This document shows, in pieces, positions 1 through 5,441 of a stretch of 5,560 nt of DNA. Location of the stretch: positions 1-5,560 of the forward strand of contig JASHYE010000096.1 of NCBI GenBank assembly GCA_030043155.1, written 5' to 3'. This stretch comes from Candidatus Acidiferrales bacterium (GTDB lineage Bacteria; Acidobacteriota; Terriglobia; Acidoferrales; UBA7541). Numbering within the stretch: position 1 is the first letter of the stretch; every line of letters begins with the position of its first letter. The position numbers and the translations under genes are program-made. The notes beneath the pieces were generated by a model, which worked only from the letters and a program-made list of their open reading frames with translations, did not search any database and was not told the origin of the DNA.

Positions 1-288
1 AAGGGAATGGGTGGAGCGATGGACCTCGTTGCGGGGGCGAAGCGCGTGATTATTGCTATGGAGCATACGAACAAAGACGGTCAGCCGAAAATCATGAAGA
101 AATGCACTTTGCCGCTCACTGGAGTGGGCGTGGTCAAGATGATCGTAACTGAGCTGGCCGTGATTGACGTGACGCCGCAAGGCCTTGTCCTCAGTGAACT
201 CGCTTCCGGAGCAACAGCAGAAGAAGTACAGAGGGTTACGGAGGCTCCGCTGCAAATTTCGTCGAAACTTCGGCCCATGATTGTTTGA
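1..288 (+). CDS. 3-oxoacid CoA-transferase subunit B, C-terminal part (5' end outside window)
   Basis: This is the last 95 codons of a CoA-transferase beta subunit (ScoB/AtoA/PcaJ type). These enzymes move CoA between succinyl-CoA or acetyl-CoA and a 3-oxoacid such as acetoacetate, as a cytosolic complex of A and B subunits. What is visible is the typical C-terminal block: a [20 protein letters not shown] stretch, then KCTLPLTG, an [15 protein letters not shown] segment and a closing helix containing [13 protein letters not shown]. The reading frame is open from base 1, so the start is outside; full subunits are usually a little over 200 residues. The catalytic glutamate of the family lies in the missing part. 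Which 3-oxoacid is used (acetoacetate or 3-oxoadipate) cannot be decided from this fragment. The stop codon is TGA at 286-288. The A subunit is normally encoded just upstream. Confidence 0.93.
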   Translation, partial: KGMGGAMDLVAGAKRVIIAMEHTNKDGQPKIMKKCTLPLTGVGVVKMIVTELAVIDVTPQGLVLSELASGATAEEVQRVTEAPLQISSKLRPMIV

Positions 289-304
289 GCCTGCTCAAGG
301 TTTT
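285..304 (+). terminator. Weak hairpin overlapping the stop of the CoA-transferase gene
   Basis: TTGAG (285-289) and CTCAA (294-298) can pair around a CCTG loop, and are followed by GGTTTTC. The TGA stop lies inside the left arm. The stem is only 5 bp and the T run only 4, so at best this is a weak or partial intrinsic terminator. It may allow read-through to the next gene. Confidence 0.25.
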
Positions 305-356
305 CGAAATTCCCCTGCTAACATAAGTGCGTTCGAAGGCAAAATCCGGCAAAATA

Positions 357-379
357 GTGAAGAGCGCTTCACGAGGTGG
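357..379 (+). promoter_or_regulatory. Hairpin abutting the ribosome binding site of the 102-residue protein gene
   Basis: GTGAAG (357-362) and CTTCAC (367-372) form a perfect 6-bp stem with the tetraloop AGCG. The Shine-Dalgarno-like GAGGTGG (373-379) begins at the next base, and the ATG start is at 382. There is no T run, so it is not a terminator. It could influence translation initiation or mRNA stability, but function is inferred only from position. No convincing -35/-10 pair was found in 289-381. Confidence 0.35.
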
Positions 380-381
380 TA

Positions 382-690
382 ATGGAGCCGCATTCAGTCG
401 TTGTGGTAAGCCTTCACAGCCCCAAAGAGCGTCTTTGGGGGCAACTGGTGGAGATCACTGTGGCGGGAGTAACACTTCGCGGGATTGACTTGGGCTCGTT
501 CGATGATTTTGTCCGGCAAGTGTTGCATCCGGAGGGCGAGCGCATCGGGCTGCCGACCCTCTTTTTCCCAATGCAGCGGGTCGAACGAGTTGCATTGGAC
601 GAGCCGCGGGGCTCCGTTCCTTCACTGGCGGAAAAGTTCGCGTCCAAAGTTGGTCAGACTCTGTCTGAATACCTTTCGCAGTTCGCTTGA
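382..690 (+). CDS. Conserved-looking small cytosolic protein of unknown function
   Basis: The product has 102 residues and I cannot assign it to a named family. It has no signal peptide and no membrane segment. The first 40 residues alternate hydrophobic and polar residues like beta strands (SVVVVSL, WGQLVEITVAGVTLRGIDL). A short helix (FDDFVRQVL) follows, then a further strand-like stretch with LPTLFFPMQRVERVALDE, and a C-terminal amphipathic helix of roughly residues 78-102. This layout recalls a small Sm-like or SH3-like beta-barrel, but that is inference. I chose ATG at 382 because GAGGTGG lies just before it; an in-frame GTG at 376 would overlap that site. The stop at 688-690 is 20 bases before the phosphatidyltransferase gene, so the two are probably one operon. 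Confidence 0.72.
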   Translation: MEPHSVVVVSLHSPKERLWGQLVEITVAGVTLRGIDLGSFDDFVRQVLHPEGERIGLPTLFFPMQRVERVALDEPRGSVPSLAEKFASKVGQTLSEYLSQFA

Positions 691-710
691 GCCGATAGAT
701 TGAAACAATA

Positions 711-1253
711 ATGGCAAAGCAAGTTTTCTCCGTCCCCAATCAACTGACGTTCCTGCGGCTCGGCTTTCTGCCCTTCTTCATTATTGCCATCCGGTACAGC
801 CGTTACGACTGGGCGCTTGTGCTGCTGATTGCAGCGGGAGTGAGCGACGGCCTGGATGGGCTATTCGCGCGCAGACTGAATCAGAAAACACAATTGGGCA
901 CGTTTTTGGACCCCATTGCGGATAAGCTGCTGCTTTCTTCTTCTTACCTCATGCTTGCGTTCAAAGGGCGCATCGCCTGGTGGCTGGCAATTCTGGTTCT
1001 TGGCCGCGATGCTCTGATCCTGATCGCGTGTGCGGTGATTTTGCTGGTTGTCGGCTATATGACTTTTCCACCGAGCATCTATGGGAAAGTGAACACCACG
1101 CTTCAGATTTTGCTCGTGCTCATCGTTATCATCATAGCTCTGCTGCCGAACCATTTTTTGGTAACGGTTCGGTTCTTGCTGGTTTACCTCGTCGCTGCAT
1201 TTACGATTATTTCAGGTTTCCACTACAGCGTGGTTGTTGCTCGCAAGCTCTGA
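711..1253 (+). CDS. CDP-alcohol phosphatidyltransferase (PgsA / CMP-forming cardiolipin synthase superfamily)
   Basis: This 180-residue integral membrane enzyme transfers a phosphatidyl group from CDP-diacylglycerol to an alcohol, releasing CMP, at the cytoplasmic membrane. The family signature D-x2-DG-x2-AR-x8-G-x3-D-x3-D is complete: D46, D49, G50, A53, R54, G63, D67 and D71, the metal and CDP-binding residues. About six hydrophobic segments are visible, near residues 11-28, 33-46, 71-83, 88-115, 129-145 and 150-170. The acceptor is uncertain. Glycerol-3-phosphate (PgsA, giving phosphatidylglycerophosphate) is the usual bacterial role. However, the arginine-aspartate pair R99-D100 and the later GKVNTTLQ segment look at least as close to eukaryotic-type cardiolipin synthases, where the acceptor is phosphatidylglycerol. 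I therefore give no gene symbol. ATG 711 has no strong Shine-Dalgarno sequence, and translation may depend partly on the upstream gene. Confidence 0.92.
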   Translation: MAKQVFSVPNQLTFLRLGFLPFFIIAIRYSRYDWALVLLIAAGVSDGLDGLFARRLNQKTQLGTFLDPIADKLLLSSSYLMLAFKGRIAWWLAILVLGRDALILIACAVILLVVGYMTFPPSIYGKVNTTLQILLVLIVIIIALLPNHFLVTVRFLLVYLVAAFTIISGFHYSVVVARKL

Positions 1254-1292
1254 TCGGCTGCTCGGAGTTGCAGGCAGCGATTCATCGGAAAA

Positions 1293-2240
1293 TTATTGGT
1301 TCCGAAAGAAAAAGATGTGTCGGCTCGCGAAAACCATGAGTCCAAAACTGAACAGAACAGCAAACGCCGTCGCCCAACCCAGAGCATAAGCACCTTTTCG
1401 TTCGTCGGGCGTTGCTGGCTGGCGATCCAGCATTAGCTTGCCGAGAATGAATCCAGTGATTCCTCCGCCCAAGTGAGCCATGTTGTCGATGTGCGGGAAG
1501 AAAAAGCCCCACAAAACAAGATAAATGATCCATTGATACACGTAGGAGCGGAGTTGCTGCATCCCGGCTCCGCCACGACGAAACGTGATCGCAAAGAGCA
1601 CGCCAATCAGACCGACGAGAGCGCCGGATGCGCCCATGCTAAAGTGGCCAAAAAATCCACTGAGAATATAGCCGCCGATTCCGGTAACAATGTAAATGAA
1701 GAGGAAACGGGGCGAGCCATAGAGCTCTTCAAGAACCGGGCCGAGATCGATGAGCACGTACATGTTAAAGCCGATGTGCAACAGACTGCCATGGAGGAAG
1801 CAAGCAGTCACAAACCGCCAAGGCTGTGCGATGTCACCAATCAGAGGTACGGATTCACCCAGCCGCAGCAAAACCGGACTGGCAATAGAGCCGATGCCAA
1901 ATAGCTCGTCGAAGATGCCGCCGCCTTGCGGCGTGATGGGAAAACCACTGTGAAGCGTAAGCAGCAAGCTGATGCCGTAGAGAAGGCAGCATGTACCAAA
2001 GATAAAATAGGTGACGGGAGCGTTCGCCGGCATGTACTTGCTCAGCGAGCGGCTCATGGCCGCCATCGAGAACGTCAAACTGGCGCCACACTGGTGGCAG
2101 CGCGTCGCGGAGGAGCCGACGAGCGTGCCGCATGCGGGACACAAGCGCGGACGACGCTGCTGTTCCTTCCGATAAAAAATGGAGGAGAGGCTCTCGCGAA
2201 ATCTCTCAATTTTCCAACGCCAACGAAGCGGAAGTGGCAA
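1293..2240 (-). CDS. Rhomboid family intramembrane serine protease with N-terminal zinc ribbon
   Basis: This 315-residue polytopic protease cuts transmembrane substrates within the membrane. Residues 34-51 form a CxxC...CxxC zinc ribbon (C34, C37, C48, C51) on a basic cytosolic N-terminal tail. The rhomboid core follows: FLHGSLLHIGFN with H150, H155 and N159 (oxyanion and conserved histidine positions), the GxSG motif GASG with catalytic S205, and catalytic H256 in NMAHLGGG. I count about seven membrane segments, near residues 76-95, 142-166, 178-195, 203-220, 231-250, 253-270 and 285-305, fitting a six-plus-one layout. The start is TTG at 2240, with AAGGA (2250-2246) 5 bases before it. The nearest ATG codons would remove the zinc ribbon. 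It converges with the phosphatidyltransferase gene (39 bases apart) and diverges from the RlpA gene. Substrates are unknown. Confidence 0.94.
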   Translation of the reverse strand: MPLPLRWRWKIERFRESLSSIFYRKEQQRRPRLCPACGTLVGSSATRCHQCGASLTFSMAAMSRSLSKYMPANAPVTYFIFGTCCLLYGISLLLTLHSGFPITPQGGGIFDELFGIGSIASPVLLRLGESVPLIGDIAQPWRFVTACFLHGSLLHIGFNMYVLIDLGPVLEELYGSPRFLFIYIVTGIGGYILSGFFGHFSMGASGALVGLIGVLFAITFRRGGAGMQQLRSYVYQWIIYLVLWGFFFPHIDNMAHLGGGITGFILGKLMLDRQPATPDERKGAYALGWATAFAVLFSFGLMVFASRHIFFFRNQ

Positions 2241-2248
2241 TGGTTTCC

Positions 2249-2277
2249 TTGCGGTGACTTTGCCGCGTTCCTATAAT
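2249..2277 (+). promoter_or_regulatory. Sigma70-type promoter for the RlpA gene
   Basis: A perfect -10 TATAAT (2272-2277) is preceded, after a 17-base spacer, by TTGCGG (2249-2254), which matches TTGACA only at its first three bases. Transcription would start near 2284 and leave a leader of about 56 bases before ATG 2340. The -35 overlaps the Shine-Dalgarno site of the divergent rhomboid gene. An imperfect -10, TATTAT, is read on the opposite strand at 2278-2273 and could serve the rhomboid gene, but I see no good -35 for it. Confidence 0.5.
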
Positions 2278-2339
2278 ACCGAAAATCAAAAAAATCGCAC
2301 GGTGAGAAGCAAAGGCGTAAGGGCTGAGCGAGAGATTCT

Positions 2340-3092
2340 ATGACAGATCAGCGAAAGATTGCGGGGTTTGCAGAGCTCTGTACCAGCATCCTGCTTACAA
2401 TGATTCTCAGCGGTTGCGCAGCGCGGAAACCCATTGCAAGTCCGCCTGCTTCTGCACCCGTACCGTCCCAGTCAGCAGGCCCATCACCTTCGACACCCGC
2501 ACAGCCGTCTGGATCAAGGGGACAGGCATCCATGGCGGTGCCGGGAGAATACACTGAGGTGGGAATAGCTTCGTGGTACGGCGCACCCTTCGACGGCCGC
2601 CGAACGTCGAACGGTGAAGTCTACGATATGAATGACCTGACCGCCGCGCATCGCACTCTCCCCTTCAACTCCATTGTCCGCGTGACGAACCTCACAAACG
2701 GAAAGCACGTGAATGTGAGGATCAATGACCGCGGTCCATTCGTCGCCAACCGAATCATCGATCTTTCGCATTCAGCAGCCAGCGCCATTGGAATGCTGGG
2801 GCCTGGAACAGCTGAGGTGCGGCTGGATGTTATTGGAGGGCCGGATCCCAGTACAGGTTTTTTTGGCGTGCAGGTCGGCGCATTTCAGTTGAAAGAAAAT
2901 GCGGATCGCCTTCAAAAAGAACTGAGCGCCCGATATGCGCCGGTGGACATCAGCGAATTCGATTCACCGAGGGGCACGTACTATAGGGTTCGCGCGGGAC
3001 GCTTGCCGAGCGAGAGTGCGGCGCGTGCTTTGGCTTTGCAGATTCAACAAGAGGATGGAACGACTGCCTTTGTGGTACGGTTGGACAACTGA
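2340..3092 (+). CDS. rlpA: RlpA-type septal lipoprotein with SPOR domain (probable peptidoglycan lytic transglycosylase)
   Basis: In Pseudomonas, RlpA is an outer-membrane lipoprotein that cleaves peptide-stripped (naked) glycan strands at the septum and helps daughter cells separate. This 250-residue copy has a lipoprotein signal with lipobox LSGC and lipidated C26. A Pro/Ser/Ala-rich linker spans about 30-68. The double-psi beta-barrel occupies about 73-165, with SWYG and NDRGPF motifs. A SPOR domain at about 174-250 binds naked glycans. E93, D96, H104 and D130 match the spacing of the four active-site residues of Pseudomonas RlpA (E120, D123, H131, D157), so catalysis is probably retained, unlike E. 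coli RlpA, which is reported to lack detectable activity. ATG 2340 gives a proper signal peptide, although its ribosome binding site is weak. Expression is likely from the promoter at 2249-2277. A secreted protein gene follows 35 bases downstream. Confidence 0.95.
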   Translation: MTDQRKIAGFAELCTSILLTMILSGCAARKPIASPPASAPVPSQSAGPSPSTPAQPSGSRGQASMAVPGEYTEVGIASWYGAPFDGRRTSNGEVYDMNDLTAAHRTLPFNSIVRVTNLTNGKHVNVRINDRGPFVANRIIDLSHSAASAIGMLGPGTAEVRLDVIGGPDPSTGFFGVQVGAFQLKENADRLQKELSARYAPVDISEFDSPRGTYYRVRAGRLPSESAARALALQIQQEDGTTAFVVRLDN

Positions 3093-3127
3093 AAGAATGT
3101 TCGAGGAATCCCACTCACGAATTTGCA

Positions 3128-4207
3128 ATGAGTAATGCCAGACGAGAGAAGCTGCAACTATTTAGCATTGGACTGTGTGCTTCGATTTTTCTTGCCGCTT
3201 TTTCTACGCGAAATCTTGTTGCTGCACCGGCAGGCCAGAACAGCATCATTCTTCCTCTCGAACTCATCGCCGGCGAACCCGCTACGCTCGCCGTGCTCAC
3301 GCCGGATGGCCATGTCGCGCCTGGTGTGAGGATCGTATTATCAAGCGGACAGGTTCTCACTACGGATGAAAGCGGGCGCGCGCACTTTTTAGTGCCGTCA
3401 CAAACTGGCCCGCTATTTGCTCGCATGCTTGGAAGCGAGATCCGGGAAGCGGCTGATGTACTGCCAGAACAACTATCGAACGGCCATCTTCAGTTAACGC
3501 AGGTTCCACAGATCGCATCAGCCAGCGAGCGCCTCGTCATCAGCGGTTCAGGTTTTGCAGGAGACGCGGACAAGAATTCCGTTGAAGTCGATGGCAAGCG
3601 CGCGTTGGTGCTCGCATCGTCGCCGGTTCAATTGGTACTGGCGCCTCTCGCGGATACAGCACTCGGTCCAGAAAAACTCTTCATAACAACACGCAGCGGC
3701 GAAATGACCGCGAACATCACCTTCGTCAACATCGTTCCGATGAGCTTTTCAGATGTGCAGATCCGCTCCGGAAAGGAGGCTGCGATTCATTTGCTGGTTC
3801 AGGGGACAGCGGAACCTCTCAATATGGAAATCAAAAATCTGACCCCGGGAGTAGCCCAATTCAAGCGGGGTAACATGCTTCTGGTTCGGTCTAAAGGCGG
3901 GACAGACAATTGGGCAATCATCCGGATCAAAGGTCTCGCAGCCGGCCAATTTTCGTATTCCGTAGGACTTAAAGCCCCGTCGGTAACGCTAAACGCGCGG
4001 GTTACGAGAGATTTCCTTCGCGCTGCACAGAAAATCGCAGGGGCCGATACTGGAAAGAAGATCAACTCAATCGTAAAAGAGCTCCAACAAAGAGGCGCGA
4101 ATTGGGATAACCTGTCCAAGAGACTTCGGGAAATCGCAGAGTCTGGTGGATCTCCAGATTTTCAAGCGCTAATCCGCGCTGCCGATCGGTCAATGAGCGG
4201 ATCTTGA
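3128..4207 (+). CDS. Exported beta-rich protein with IPT/TIG-like segment, function unknown
   Basis: The product has 359 residues. It begins with a signal peptide: a basic start, hydrophobic core at about 11-25, and likely cleavage after A33 (VAA-PAG). No lipobox or further membrane segment is visible, so it is probably periplasmic or secreted. Residues 37-98 look like a beta-sandwich of the kind found in carboxypeptidase regulatory or Ig-like folds (TPDGHVAPGVRIVLSSG, TTDESGRAHF). Residues 126-200 resemble an IPT/TIG domain (LVISGSGF, SVEVDG, GPEKLFITTRSGE). A third beta-rich part spans 203-290, and a charged helical tail spans about 292-355. I recognise no catalytic motif. It follows rlpA by 35 bases in the same direction, so co-transcription and an envelope role are likely. 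ATG 3128 lacks a clear Shine-Dalgarno site; GAGGA at 3103-3107 is too far upstream. Confidence 0.82.
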   Translation: MSNARREKLQLFSIGLCASIFLAAFSTRNLVAAPAGQNSIILPLELIAGEPATLAVLTPDGHVAPGVRIVLSSGQVLTTDESGRAHFLVPSQTGPLFARMLGSEIREAADVLPEQLSNGHLQLTQVPQIASASERLVISGSGFAGDADKNSVEVDGKRALVLASSPVQLVLAPLADTALGPEKLFITTRSGEMTANITFVNIVPMSFSDVQIRSGKEAAIHLLVQGTAEPLNMEIKNLTPGVAQFKRGNMLLVRSKGGTDNWAIIRIKGLAAGQFSYSVGLKAPSVTLNARVTRDFLRAAQKIAGADTGKKINSIVKELQQRGANWDNLSKRLREIAESGGSPDFQALIRAADRSMSGS

Positions 4208-4218
4208 GCAGGAAGATC
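4200..4218. terminator. Possible weak hairpin between convergent genes
   Basis: GATCTT (4200-4205) and AAGATC (4213-4218) form a perfect 6-bp inverted repeat around a 7-base loop. It overlaps the TGA of the exported-protein gene and lies in the 21-base gap before the rmuC stop. It could act in both directions, but the T runs needed for intrinsic termination are missing or interrupted on both strands. Confidence 0.25.
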
Positions 4219-4228
4219 GCACAGATTT

Positions 4229-5320
4229 TCACAATTTTGAGCTGGTTTCGAGCGCTCGAATCGGAATATCAGACAGATCTCCTTGCGCAATCCGTTTGAC
4301 ATTCCCTTGCAGATGATCGAGTTTGCTTCCCGCTTCTTCATGAGACTGCTGCGCGCGACGCAAATGTCCTCCGAGCGTCTCATACATCTTGGCAAAAGAT
4401 TCCAATTGGACTTGCAGCCCTGAAAGCTCGGCCAAAAGATTGCGCGCATTTTCGGCAACTTGCATTCCCTTCAATCCCATCAGAATTGCACTCAAATAGG
4501 CATGAAGCGTATTGGGAGAAACCGCGAAAATGCCTTTGCTCCGGCAATAGTCATCCAAGCGGCCCAATTTTCCATCTGATGTCATCAGAAGTTCGTAATA
4601 AACGCTCTCAGATGCCACAAACATCAGGGCCACATCGAGAGTTCCTTCATCTTGGAGGATGTACTTCTCAGCGATGCTGTCTGCGTGTTTGCGCACAGCT
4701 TGAAAAAACTCCTTGCGCGACTCCTCCCCACAATCGACCAACCGCCGATAGCTCTCGAGCGGGAATTTCGAGTCGATGGCGATCACCTTGTCGCCACAGT
4801 GCACTGCGGCGTCGACGATTGCTCCGGTCGAGAATCGGTATTGCGCTTCGTAAGCGCTCGCGGGAAGTGCATCCGCAAGCAGCGTTTCGAGTGCAATTTC
4901 CCCAAGCGAGCCACGCGTTTTCGCGCCGCTGAGAACAGTTTGTAACGCTTGAGTTGCACTCGAGAGATCCCGACCGGCTTGTTGAATTTCACCGAGCTGC
5001 TTGCCAACGCGGCTGAGCACCTCCTGTGAACTGCGCAACTCGCTCGAAACGGCGGCCTGCGCCTTGGAAACCAATTCGCCGGAACTTGCGAGTCCGCTCT
5101 GGAGAGAGGAATTGACCTGACCCAACTGCTGAAGAACTGTTTGGGTGGCCTGCGTCAGTTGGCCGCTCACGGCTTGAAGATGCGACGCTAGCGCAGTTTG
5201 TACATTGCGATCCGACTCCGTTTCGTTTTCTTTAGCGTTCTGCTGTCGGACCACAATCCATGCCAATACCACCACCGCCGAAATCAAGCAAACAAGGGCC
5301 ACTATTGCGAGCACTTCCAT
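4229..5320 (-). CDS. rmuC: RmuC family DNA recombination protein
   Basis: RmuC proteins limit inversions and other rearrangements at short inverted repeats, and are thought to be nucleases. This copy has 363 residues, shorter than the roughly 475 of E. coli. An N-terminal membrane anchor spans about 4-24. A long Gln/Ser/Ala-rich coiled coil covers about 28-135. The PD-(D/E)xK-like core starts at RGSLGEIALE (E141), continues with D170 in AIVDAAVH and reaches IDSKFPLESY (D183, K185). LDVALMFVASESVYYELL at about 228-245 is also typical of the family. A second coiled coil lies at about 286-342. The usual tryptophan of RGxWGE is leucine here (L139). The ATG at 5320 has GAGGT (5333-5329) 8 bases upstream. 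It converges with the exported-protein gene. The upstream region carries a possible LexA-type operator. Confidence 0.95.
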   Translation of the reverse strand: MEVLAIVALVCLISAVVVLAWIVVRQQNAKENETESDRNVQTALASHLQAVSGQLTQATQTVLQQLGQVNSSLQSGLASSGELVSKAQAAVSSELRSSQEVLSRVGKQLGEIQQAGRDLSSATQALQTVLSGAKTRGSLGEIALETLLADALPASAYEAQYRFSTGAIVDAAVHCGDKVIAIDSKFPLESYRRLVDCGEESRKEFFQAVRKHADSIAEKYILQDEGTLDVALMFVASESVYYELLMTSDGKLGRLDDYCRSKGIFAVSPNTLHAYLSAILMGLKGMQVAENARNLLAELSGLQVQLESFAKMYETLGGHLRRAQQSHEEAGSKLDHLQGNVKRIAQGDLSDIPIRALETSSKL

Positions 5321-5337
5321 CGTACGTTACCTCAGGC

Positions 5338-5352
5338 GAACAAATAGTGAAC
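5338..5352 (-). promoter_or_regulatory. Direct repeat GAAC-N7-GAAC, possible LexA-type operator
   Basis: GAAC at 5338-5341 and again at 5349-5352 are separated by exactly 7 bases, which reads GTTC-N7-GTTC on the rmuC strand. This is the form of the LexA site described in Alphaproteobacteria. It sits between the candidate -10 and the Shine-Dalgarno site of rmuC, across the predicted transcription start, where a repressor would block transcription. Two more GAAC copies lie at 5378-5381 and 5384-5387, around the -35. Binding of LexA in this organism is not shown by the sequence. Confidence 0.35.
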
Positions 5353-5359
5353 ACAAAAC

Positions 5360-5388
5360 ACTATAGCGGATTCGCTCGAACGTGAACA
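5360..5388 (-). promoter_or_regulatory. Candidate promoter of rmuC
   Basis: Read on the minus strand, TATAGT (5365-5360) matches the -10 consensus at five of six bases. With a 17-base spacer, the -35 position holds TGTTCA (5388-5383), which matches at only three bases. Transcription would start near 5353 and give a leader of about 33 bases. A weak -35 would suit a regulated or activator-dependent promoter, but this is inference. Confidence 0.4.
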
Positions 5389-5441
5389 GACCCAAGTGCG
5401 AGGTCGATTGGAATTGCCTTACGAATGCAACCGCGTGAATT

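Noticed and set aside
303..337. Two TTCGAA palindromes (303-308 and 332-337) as an operator pair.
   Set aside because: Six-base palindromes of this type recur in the window, and no longer shared flanks are present.
1254..1292. Possible terminator between the phosphatidyltransferase and rhomboid genes (GCTGC near 1257 with GCAGC near 1274).
   Set aside because: The stem is short with a long loop and has no T run on either strand.
980..1339. A 119-codon plus-strand frame overlapping the phosphatidyltransferase gene in another frame.
   Set aside because: It overlaps well-supported membrane segments, and its composition (Cys, Arg, Ser and His rich) is typical of a shifted frame.
1473..1904. A 143-codon plus-strand open frame opposite the rhomboid gene.
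   Set aside because: It lies fully antisense to a gene with complete rhomboid motifs, and its translation is low in hydrophobic residues with no family resemblance; it is a shadow of the real gene.
3772..3779. AAAGGAGG, a perfect Shine-Dalgarno-like sequence inside the exported-protein gene, with an in-frame TTG a short way downstream.
   Set aside because: It encodes Gly-Lys-Glu-Ala in the normal frame, the flanking protein is continuous, and a product starting there would lack a signal peptide. Coincidence is the simpler explanation.
4486..4945. Two overlapping plus-strand open frames opposite rmuC.
   Set aside because: Both are antisense to the conserved nuclease-like core of RmuC. Their Arg/Cys/His-rich translations look non-coding.
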